A stretch of DNA of 5,273 nucleotides from assembly GCA_029778515.1 (NCBI GenBank), contig JAKOQD010000007.1, forward strand, positions 1 through 5,273, written 5' to 3'. The notes under the pieces were generated by a model. The model did not search any database, was not told where the DNA came from, and saw only the letters and a list, made by a program, of their open reading frames with translations. The DNA is from Actinomycetes bacterium (GTDB taxonomy: Bacteria; Actinomycetota; Actinomycetes; Propionibacteriales; Propionibacteriaceae). Positions 1-4,744 of the stretch are shown here, in pieces (the first letter of the stretch is position 1; each line of letters starts with the position of its first letter). The translations under genes were made by a program, and so were the position numbers.

Positions 1-613
1 CTACTGATATCGACCCGTCGGCTTGCCCCATCAACTTCGCGCTGTCTGGAAGGGTGAGCGGGAACGTGACCTCCGTCGGAGCATTCTCGTCAGCGAGGAT
101 CGCGATCACCTGCACGCCATCACCAGTGGCCCGGGTCACCACGTCGGTGCTGGGTGCCACTTCGGTTTGGACGAGCGCGCCGCCGACGACCTTGGTCTGC
201 TCGGGATCTCCGGCAACGCTCAACCCGATTTCTGGCACACCTGGCGCCGACAGCGTGACATCTCCGTCCTTGGCTACCTCAATGGCCGTTCCATCATCGC
301 TCTCCAGGGCTAGTCCGTCCGTGGTCTTCGCCATGGGAAGGGCGTCCGCTGCCGAGGCCGCGTCCGCAAGCGCAGCCGCAGCCTTGGCATCGCCTGACAC
401 GTAGCTCTCCGCCGCGTCGGCGATCGCCTCTTCGTCCGCAGAGGCGCCCGCCTCGGGCTGGGTTGCCGTCACCACCTGCGCCGCAGGCACCGTTGGGGCG
501 CTTGTGTCGGCATGCGCTGGCTGCAACTGCGAACCAGACACCACAAGTGCGACCGATAGGATCGCCGCCAGTCTTCGCCAAGGCTAGCCAGCGGGTAGAG
601 ACAAGTCCTCCAT
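1..613 (-). pseudogene. Secreted protein of unknown function, 5' part, interrupted by in-frame TAG at codon 10
   Basis: This frame is open from the window's left edge up to codon 11, and its 3' end lies outside the window. The ATG at 613-611 sits 5 bases after a near-perfect Shine-Dalgarno site and reads MEDLSLPAG, then TAG (586-584). The same frame continues PWRRLAAILSVALVVSG and on to an AHA|D signal peptidase I site near residue 35. That gives Arg13-Arg14 as n-region, a hydrophobic core at about 15-27, and no lipobox Cys, so the product looks Sec-exported and soluble or wall-associated. The mature part starts Ala/Glu-rich (about 36-95) and becomes beta-like and acidic (for example DGTAIEVAKDGDVTLSAPG and ENAPTEVTFPLTLPDSAKL). 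Similar secreted actinobacterial proteins exist in my memory, without a known function. No usable start lies after the TAG: only CTG at codon 15, without an RBS and after the Arg pair. A CAG-to-TAG change is the simplest explanation. Sequence error remains possible. Confidence 0.62.
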
Positions 614-618
614 AAATT

Positions 619-627
619 CCTCCTTCT
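619..627 (-). promoter_or_regulatory. Strong ribosome binding site of the secreted-protein gene
   Basis: On the minus strand this reads AGAAGGAGG, followed by AATTT and the ATG at 613-611. It is the best Shine-Dalgarno match in the window. It decides the start codon of the left-hand gene, which makes the in-frame TAG nine codons later hard to explain as a misplaced start. Confidence 0.8.
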
Positions 628-647
628 GGGGCGGGCAGGCTGGCGAG

Positions 648-676
648 AACTTAGCGGCAATGAATCTTGCGGTCAA
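648..676 (-). promoter_or_regulatory. Candidate housekeeping-sigma promoter for the secreted-protein gene
   Basis: On the minus strand TTGACC (676-671) is followed after 17 bases by TAAGTT (653-648). The -35 matches 5 of 6 consensus bases, and the -10 keeps the key T, A and final T. A start near 641 would give a leader of about 28 bases before the ATG at 613. A second TTGACC lies at 701-696, 25 bases upstream, with no convincing -10 of its own. It could be chance or part of an operator. Prediction by eye only. Confidence 0.45.
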
Positions 677-1025
677 CCAAGCCCATCTTTGCTCCGGTCA
701 ACTCCTACGCAGCTCCAGTTGATCAAGCGCAACGACTAGAGGATTGCCCTTGCGAAGACGCGACGTGAGTGAGGGCCTTCGCTCAATCGCGGCGGACCTC
801 ATCGCACTATCAAGGAATTCTCTATTTCCTCCCAGCGCAGAGATCGCTTGACCCTGTGGCCAAGCGCAGGGCCCACTAGAGAGGCAGCTGGGCGCAACCG
901 GACATTTCATCGATCTTGCGACTCCGACCTCGGTTCAAGCACGGCATCCCGGCGTCTCGGCCGATTTCGCCCAGGAAATGTACGAACTTGCGGACGCAGT
1001 TCTGGGCTGCCCTGAGAATGAAGAT

Positions 1026-1083
1026 GGTCTCGACAAGCTCGACCAGCCGGATCAGGGGTCTCGACAAGTTGACCAGCCGGATC
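1026..1083. repeat. Tandem pair of 27-28 base repeats of a common actinobacterial intergenic type
   Basis: Copy 1 spans 1026-1053 and copy 2 spans 1057-1083, with three bases between them. Each copy is ggtctcgacaag, then ctc (copy 1) or tt (copy 2), then gaccagccggatc. The core tcga-caagc-tcga in copy 1 is a small inverted repeat (4-bp stem, 5-base loop). Copy 2 has lost the symmetry. From memory, this 'ggtctcgacaagctcgacc' sequence is a dispersed intergenic element in many high-GC actinobacteria and gives spurious ORFs with translations such as RLVELVET. Here it begins about 24 bases past the NUDIX stop codon, so it may form part of the operon's 3' end. That role is inference. Confidence 0.75.
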
Positions 1084-1107
1084 GGTGGCCAGCATCGGAG
1101 GGCTTGA

Positions 1108-1587
1108 TCAGGCGGTGCGGTAGCTCCAGCTGGCGGGGTGGCCGTCCACGTAGGGCATCACGCCGTGGAACGCCGGTCCGTCGCCGAAGACCAGCGGGAG
1201 CCAGTGGCGATCGCCGGGCCACATCGGCAGCTCGTCCAGCCGCGTGATCTCGTGCCAGACCAAGGGTCCGTCGTCGTTTCGCTCCGGCACCGCGCCGCTA
1301 TAGCCGTCCACCACGAAGATGAAGCCGAGCCAGTCCTCACCGCTGGTGCCGAAGCCGGGCCACGACACCGTCCCGCGCAGTCGGGCCGAGGTCACCTCGA
1401 TGCCGGCCTCCTCGCGCAGTTCGCGAACCAGGCAGGAGTACACGTCCTCGTCCGGTTCGAGCTTGCCGCCCAATCCGTTCCATTTTCCGGCGTGCTGGTC
1501 GCCGTCGCGGGTGCGGTGCACCAGCAGCACGCGCGTGCCGTCCGCGGAGAGCACGTAGCCGAGCGTGCCGACGATCGGGGTGAACAT
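1108..1587 (-). CDS. NUDIX hydrolase (MutT-like, 8-oxo-dGTP diphosphatase family)
   Basis: A 159-residue cytosolic protein with a complete NUDIX box at residues 41-63: G41, E47, then R55-E56-L57-R58-E59-E60-A61-G62-I63, matching GX5EX7REUXEEXGU. The glutamates bind the Mg2+ used to cleave a nucleoside diphosphate-X substrate. The segment before it, GKWNGLGGK (34-42), and the N-terminal strand TLGYVLSADG resemble MutT/8-oxo-dGTP diphosphatase relatives. Substrate cannot be read from sequence, and other NDP-X pyrophosphatase activities are possible. The length is normal for the family. The ATG at 1587-1585 shares one base with the tsaD stop (TGATG), and there is no Shine-Dalgarno sequence in front. 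Translation therefore probably depends on termination-reinitiation from tsaD. It is the last gene of the operon, and the tandem repeat follows. A link to tRNA modification is not implied by its position alone. Confidence 0.9.
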   Translation of the reverse strand: MFTPIVGTLGYVLSADGTRVLLVHRTRDGDQHAGKWNGLGGKLEPDEDVYSCLVRELREEAGIEVTSARLRGTVSWPGFGTSGEDWLGFIFVVDGYSGAVPERNDDGPLVWHEITRLDELPMWPGDRHWLPLVFGDGPAFHGVMPYVDGHPASWSYRTA

Positions 1588-2636
1588 CAGACCAGGACGG
1601 TGCTCACCGGCAGCCCGGAGTTGGCCCCGATCGCCAGCGACGACGGACGCAGCCCCGCGCTCACCACATCAGCGCCGAGCACCGCGATCATCGCGCCGTT
1701 ATCGGTGCACAAGGCCGGACGCGGCCGCCGCAGCGTGATGCCCGCGGCTGCCGTCCGCTCCTCCAGCAGGCCTCGCAGCCGCGAGTTCGCGGCCACTCCC
1801 CCACCGAGCAGGATCGTGTCCACGCCCAGGTGCTCACAGGCGTCCACGGCCTTGGCGGTGAGCACGTCGCAGACCGCCTCCTGGAAGGACGCGGCCACAT
1901 CGGCCACCGGCACGTCGAGCCCGTCCCGGCGCCGGGTCTCGACCCAGCGCGACACCGCCGTCTTCAACCCCGAGAACGAGTAGTCGAAGCGGTGCTTCTC
2001 CAGATCCTTGCGGGCGGTCAGGCCGCGCGGGAAAGCGATCGCCTTCGGGTCGCCCTCGGCAGCCAACTTGTCGATGATCGGCCCACCCGGGTAGGCCAGC
2101 CCGAGCAGCCGGGCCACCTTGTCGTACGCCTCGCCGGCCGCATCGTCGATGGTCGAACCGAGTTCGACAATGTCGCCGGTGATGTCGTTCACCGCCAGCA
2201 GGGACGTGTGCCCGCCCGAGACCAGCAGCGCCGCGCACGGCTGCGGCAGCGGGCCATGGTCCAGCAGGTCGACGGCCACGTGGCCCACCAGATGGTTCAG
2301 CCCGTAGAGCGGCTTGTTCAGCGCCACCGCCAGCGACTTGGCCGCGGCCAGGCCGACCACCAGCGCGCCCATCAGACCAGGGCCCGCGGTGACCGCGATC
2401 GCGTCCACTTCGGCCAGGTCGATGTCCGCCTTCGCGCACGCGCGCTGCAGAGTCGGCACCATCGCCTGCAGGTGCGCGCGGCTGGCCACCTCGGGCACCA
2501 CTCCACCGAAGCGGACGTGTTCCTCGACCGAGGACGCCACCTCGTTCGCCAGCAGCTCGTGCCCGCGGACGATGCCGACGCCGGTCTCGTCGCAGGAAGA
2601 CTCGATGCCCAGGATCAGCGGACCTTCGCCGGTCAT
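1587..2636 (-). CDS. tsaD: tRNA N6-adenosine threonylcarbamoyltransferase TsaD
   Basis: TsaD (Kae1/Qri7 family) transfers the threonylcarbamoyl group from TC-AMP to A37 of ANN-decoding tRNAs, working with TsaB and TsaE in the cytosol. Numbering from the ATG at 2636 (349 residues, normal length), the family motifs appear in order: [11 protein letters not shown] (9-19), the metal-binding NHLVGH (114-119, His115 and His119), SGGHTSLL (140-147), [13 protein letters not shown] (161-173), [11 protein letters not shown] (218-228), GGGVAAN (278-284) and CTDNGAMIA (310-318, with Asp312 as the third metal ligand). All key residues are present. The frame also opens at a GTG four codons upstream (2648). 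I prefer the ATG because it makes the usual four-base ATGA overlap with the rimI stop. Its Shine-Dalgarno is weak (GGGCGGTGG), which suggests coupling. It lies between rimI and the NUDIX gene. Confidence 0.97.
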   Translation of the reverse strand: MTGEGPLILGIESSCDETGVGIVRGHELLANEVASSVEEHVRFGGVVPEVASRAHLQAMVPTLQRACAKADIDLAEVDAIAVTAGPGLMGALVVGLAAAKSLAVALNKPLYGLNHLVGHVAVDLLDHGPLPQPCAALLVSGGHTSLLAVNDITGDIVELGSTIDDAAGEAYDKVARLLGLAYPGGPIIDKLAAEGDPKAIAFPRGLTARKDLEKHRFDYSFSGLKTAVSRWVETRRRDGLDVPVADVAASFQEAVCDVLTAKAVDACEHLGVDTILLGGGVAANSRLRGLLEERTAAAGITLRRPRPALCTDNGAMIAVLGADVVSAGLRPSSLAIGANSGLPVSTVLV

Positions 2637-3100
2637 GCCACCGCCCACTCGTCGTGCTCACCGATCGGCCGCAGCATGACCATGGCGTCTCGACCGGCAC
2701 CGTAGTAGTCGCGGCGGACACTCACCTGCGCGAACCCGAGGCTGCGGTAAAGCCCGACCGCCGGCGGGTTGTCCGGTCGCACCTCCAGCAGCATCCGCCG
2801 GGCACCGACCGCGCCCGCCCACTCCAAACCGGCCCTGACCAGGGAAGATGCGATGCCCTGCCCACGCGCGTCCGGATGCACGATCACGCGGTGCAGATCG
2901 GCCATGTCCTCGACGCAACTGAAGGTTGCGACCGCGACGATCCGGGCGTCACGGTCTAACCGGGCCAGCACGTACCGATCGGAAGCGGCCAGCTCCTCGG
3001 CCCAAGCGGCCTCCGACCACTGCTCGGCCGGTTCGAAACCGGCGCGTTCCAGCGCCATGATGTCGTTGAGGTCGGTTTCGCGGGCGTGGGTAATGATCAT
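2633..3100 (-). CDS. rimI: Ribosomal-protein-alanine N-acetyltransferase RimI (GNAT)
   Basis: A 155-residue GNAT protein that transfers acetyl from acetyl-CoA to a protein N-terminus. The classic RimI substrate is ribosomal protein S18, and actinobacterial RimI may act more broadly. The acetyl-CoA binding motif is R79-G-Q-G82-I-A84 in [21 protein letters not shown] follows at 105-111, then [13 protein letters not shown]. Glu106 and Tyr118 keep the twelve-residue spacing of the general base and acid known in E. coli RimI (Glu103, Tyr115). The length is typical. The ATG at 3100-3098 overlaps the tsaB stop as ATGA and has GGAG five bases upstream, inside the tsaB coding end. Its place between tsaB and tsaD is the standard conserved linkage. 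This separates it from generic GNATs and supports the RimI name, although GNAT substrate assignment from sequence is always less firm than family assignment. Confidence 0.93.
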   Translation of the reverse strand: MIITHARETDLNDIMALERAGFEPAEQWSEAAWAEELAASDRYVLARLDRDARIVAVATFSCVEDMADLHRVIVHPDARGQGIASSLVRAGLEWAGAVGARRMLLEVRPDNPPAVGLYRSLGFAQVSVRRDYYGAGRDAMVMLRPIGEHDEWAVA

Positions 3101-3109
3101 TGCTTCTCC
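3097..3109 (-). promoter_or_regulatory. RBS plus ATGA overlap, tsaB/rimI junction
   Basis: On the minus strand GGAGAAGCAATGA places a GGAG five bases before the rimI ATG, which overlaps the tsaB TGA. The RBS is encoded by the tsaB C-terminal codons (Met-Glu-Lys-Gln). This supports the chosen rimI start and indicates translational coupling. Confidence 0.75.
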
Positions 3110-3747
3110 ATCTTCGCCAGTCGCGGCAGCAGCAACGTCGACTTGCGTTTCGTGGGGACCTCGGCGTCCGGACGCCGCAGGTAGAGCGGTTCGTGGCCGG
3201 CATCAGGCAGCTGGTTGCCGAATGCCGCGAGTAGTGCCGGGTCAAGCTCGGCGGGACCCGAGCACACACCGGCCAGAGCGGCCCCGGCACCGGCCAGCGG
3301 GATCGCCGGCACCTGATCAGGGGAGGTGACGAACGGTCCGGCGACGCGGGCGCCGTCGGCGCCGTAGCGCGCCCAGTAGACCTCCTTGCGGCGGGCGTCC
3401 GCCACCACGGCGAAGTCCGCCGGGGCGCCCTGCCGGGCCCAGTCTTGCGCGACCGGATCCAGGCTGCACACTCCGCGCACTTCGACGCCGAGCGCTTCCC
3501 CGAGCGTAAGCGCGGCCACCACGCCGACCCGCAGGCCGGTGAACGGGCCGGGCCCGACACCCACCACGATTTCGGTCAGGTCGGACGGGGTCGCGTCCGC
3601 TTCGGCCAACAACTGCTGCACCAGAGGGAGCAACTGCTCGGCATGCGCGCGCCGATCGGCGACCACTGCGCGGCTCAGCGGGACTCCGTCGCGAGCGAGG
3701 CCCGCGCGGACGTCCGCAGCCGTGTCGATGGCCAGGGTGAGGGTCAT
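3097..3747 (-). CDS. tsaB: tRNA threonylcarbamoyladenosine biosynthesis protein TsaB
   Basis: TsaB is the catalytically inactive partner that dimerises with TsaD and recruits TsaE for t6A synthesis on tRNA. The protein has 216 residues, slightly shorter than E. coli TsaB. It opens with the ASKHA-fold strand TLTLAIDTA (2-10), has RRAHAEQLLPLVQQLL (32-47) and the signature GPGPFTGLRVG (65-75). The commoner form of this signature has Ser where this one has Pro68. ADARRKEVYWARY follows in the middle, and the C-terminus carries PLYLRRPDAEVPTKRKS. It lacks the histidine metal-site motifs of TsaD, as expected for TsaB. The start is the ATG at 3747-3745, which overlaps the upstream tsaE-fusion stop as ATGA with GGAG five bases before it. 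A much longer open frame upstream is a shadow inside the tsaE gene in another frame. The gene is mid-operon, so expression should follow the promoter in front of the GNAT-TsaE gene. Confidence 0.95.
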   Translation of the reverse strand: MTLTLAIDTAADVRAGLARDGVPLSRAVVADRRAHAEQLLPLVQQLLAEADATPSDLTEIVVGVGPGPFTGLRVGVVAALTLGEALGVEVRGVCSLDPVAQDWARQGAPADFAVVADARRKEVYWARYGADGARVAGPFVTSPDQVPAIPLAGAGAALAGVCSGPAELDPALLAAFGNQLPDAGHEPLYLRRPDAEVPTKRKSTLLLPRLAKMEKQ

Positions 3748-3756
3748 AGCTTCTCC
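3744..3756 (-). promoter_or_regulatory. RBS plus ATGA overlap, tsaE/tsaB junction
   Basis: On the minus strand GGAGAAGCTATGA puts GGAG five bases before the tsaB ATG, which overlaps the preceding TGA. It fixes the tsaB start. It differs by one base from the module at the next junction (3097-3109). Confidence 0.75.
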
Positions 3757-4688
3757 AGTTCTGGGCGGGCAGCGCTCCAGCGGTCGCCGACCGGGGTGAA
3801 GAACACCCACCGGGTCTCGTCGGCGTCCAGGCTGCGCCGGATATCGACCTCCAGGTAGCCGTCGGCTAGCCCCTCCGCGACCCCGGCGCCCCACTCGACG
3901 AGGGTCACCGAGTCGTCCAGGGACACGTCCAGGTCGAGGTCTTCGAGCTCGGCCGCGGAGCCGAGGCGGTAGGCGTCCACGTGCACCAGCCCGGGCCCGC
4001 CGACCAGGGAAGGGTGGACGCGGGACAGCACGAACGTGGGCGAGATGATGGCGCCGGCCACACCCAGGCCGGCGCCGAGGCCCTGGGTGAAGGTGGTCTT
4101 GCCGGAACCCAGGTCGCCGGTGGCGATCAGCACATCGCCGGCCTTGACGATCGCGGCGAGCCGGCGGCCAAGTTCCTGGGTGTCCTCGGCGGTCGTCGCC
4201 GTCCGGCAGACCGGGAGCTGGCGGGACAGGGTGAGGCTGGTGCCCTTGCGTCCGATCTCGCGGAAGCCGTGCCGCTGCCACCAGGCGACCACCTGCGGGA
4301 ATTCCTCGCGAGCGACCAGCTCGACGCTCCTGGTGCCCAGCAGCGCGAGTTCCTCGAGCGCAACTTCCACCATTGCGGACGCGATTCCCAGGCGCTGGAA
4401 GCGGGGCGACACCGACACCCGGTGGATGCCGGCCGCATCGGCGTCCGTGCTCACGATGACCACGCCGGCGGGCTCTTCGTCGACCAACGCCTGTACCCCG
4501 AAGCCGGACGCGAGCGCGGCCGCGACCCTTTCTGGAGTTTCGGATAGAGCCGGTGGCGGCGGGCTCACCACCGGACGATTGCCGAAGGCATCGACGATCA
4601 AACCGGCGATGGCCAGGGCGTCTGCTGGAGTCGGCCGCACCAGGCGGAGCGTGCGACCGTCCGCGAGCACGGTCTCGGCCAATTCCAT
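3744..4688 (-). CDS. tsaE: GNAT N-acetyltransferase fused to TsaE (t6A ATPase)
   Basis: A 314-residue two-domain cytosolic protein. Residues 1-157 form a GNAT acetyltransferase: strand TLRLVRPTPADA near the start, VQALVDEEPAGVVIV at 65-79, acetyl-CoA loop Q98-R-L-G101-I-A103 in HRVSVSPRFQRLGIASAMVE, and VVAWWQRHGFREIG at 133-146. Residues 159-314 are a full-length TsaE. They contain the P-loop GDLGSGKTT (191-199, Lys197), SPTFVL (216-221), HVDAYRL (236-242) and VEWGAG (264-269). TsaE is the ATPase that resets the TsaB-TsaD complex during t6A formation. No ATG or GTG is seen at the domain junction, and there is no stop or frameshift, so this is a true fusion. The ATG at 4688-4686 has GGAGGA six bases upstream. 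It is the first gene of the operon and overlaps tsaB by four bases. The substrate of the GNAT half is unknown. It is separate from RimI, encoded two genes downstream. Confidence 0.93.
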   Translation of the reverse strand: MELAETVLADGRTLRLVRPTPADALAIAGLIVDAFGNRPVVSPPPPALSETPERVAAALASGFGVQALVDEEPAGVVIVSTDADAAGIHRVSVSPRFQRLGIASAMVEVALEELALLGTRSVELVAREEFPQVVAWWQRHGFREIGRKGTSLTLSRQLPVCRTATTAEDTQELGRRLAAIVKAGDVLIATGDLGSGKTTFTQGLGAGLGVAGAIISPTFVLSRVHPSLVGGPGLVHVDAYRLGSAAELEDLDLDVSLDDSVTLVEWGAGVAEGLADGYLEVDIRRSLDADETRWVFFTPVGDRWSAARPELEKL

Positions 4689-4694
4689 TCGAGA

Positions 4695-4700
4695 TCCTCC
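4695..4700 (-). promoter_or_regulatory. Ribosome binding site of the GNAT-TsaE gene
   Basis: On the minus strand GGAGGA is followed by TCTCGA and the ATG at 4688-4686. This is good spacing and the strongest site in the operon. It supports a full-length GNAT-TsaE start rather than one at the TsaE domain. Confidence 0.75.
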
Positions 4701-4726
4701 GTAGGGCCGGTCAGCAAACCCGAGCG

Positions 4727-4735
4727 ATCTTACCA
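4727..4735 (-). promoter_or_regulatory. Candidate extended -10 promoter of the t6A operon
   Basis: On the minus strand TGGTAAGAT (4735-4727) fits an extended -10 (TGN plus TAAGAT, 4 of 6 against TATAAT). It lies in the gap after the PTS gene stop (4747-4745). No convincing -35 is seen 16-18 bases upstream. A start near 4720 would give a leader of about 32 bases before the ATG. No terminator was seen between the PTS gene and the operon, so read-through from the PTS gene is also possible. Confidence 0.4.
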
Positions 4736-4744
4736 GCGGACGGT

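Larger units (their letters stand above)
614..1107. other. Intergenic stretch without a supported gene
   Basis: This gap separates the NUDIX gene from the secreted-protein gene. By eye it is less GC-rich than the operon, especially at 661-850, and its open frames lack the strong GC bias at third positions seen in neighbouring genes. It contains the promoter and RBS of the left gene and the tandem repeat at 1026-1083. A 70-codon minus-strand frame (698-910) and a plus-strand open frame (852 onward) were considered and not accepted. No tRNA, riboswitch, insertion sequence or clear hairpin-plus-T-run terminator was recognised. Confidence 0.6.

Noticed and set aside
23..404. Plus-strand frames of 96 and 116 codons at the left edge
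   Set aside because: They lie antisense to the open secreted-protein frame. The Ser/Thr/Ala-rich 116-codon reading is the mirror of its Ala/Glu/Asp codons.
294..581. Minus-strand 95-codon frame beginning MAKTGGDPIG
   Set aside because: It is Arg/Gly/Cys-rich and out of frame with the signal-peptide reading of the same DNA, which has far better protein character and its own RBS.
698..910. Minus-strand 70-codon open frame (MKCPVAPS... ending ELRRS)
   Set aside because: No well-spaced RBS, third-position GC much lower than in real neighbours, no recognisable domain, and its end runs into the candidate promoter region of the secreted-protein gene. A decayed gene cannot be excluded.
1026..1083. 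CRISPR array
   Set aside because: Only two copies with a three-base gap, so there are no spacers of proper length, and no cas genes are nearby.
876..1095. Minus-strand 62-63 codon open frames containing RLVELVET-like residues
   Set aside because: These translate the tandem repeat at 1026-1083, a known source of spurious ORFs in actinobacteria, and have no RBS or homologous domain that I recognise.
1026..1107. Rho-independent terminator after the NUDIX gene
   Set aside because: Short inverted repeats are present in the tandem repeat, but there is no stable GC stem followed by a T-run in the minus direction.
1138..1983. Plus-strand 281-codon open frame
   Set aside because: Antisense to the NUDIX and tsaD genes, whose families are certain. 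Its translation is rich in Arg, His, Ala and Gln with no recognisable domain, which is typical of a high-GC shadow frame.
1830..2705. Plus-strand 291-codon open frame
   Set aside because: Antisense to tsaD. Low-complexity Arg/Gln/Val/His composition and no family motif; a shadow of a high-GC gene.
3748..4281. Upstream extension of the tsaB frame to 394 codons
   Set aside because: The added N-terminal part is an Arg/Pro-rich out-of-frame reading of the TsaE domain. The ATG at 3747 with its RBS and ATGA overlap gives the normal TsaB length.
4036..4704. Plus-strand 222-codon open frame
   Set aside because: Antisense to the GNAT-TsaE gene, with Ser/Ala/Thr/Arg-rich shadow composition and no domain.
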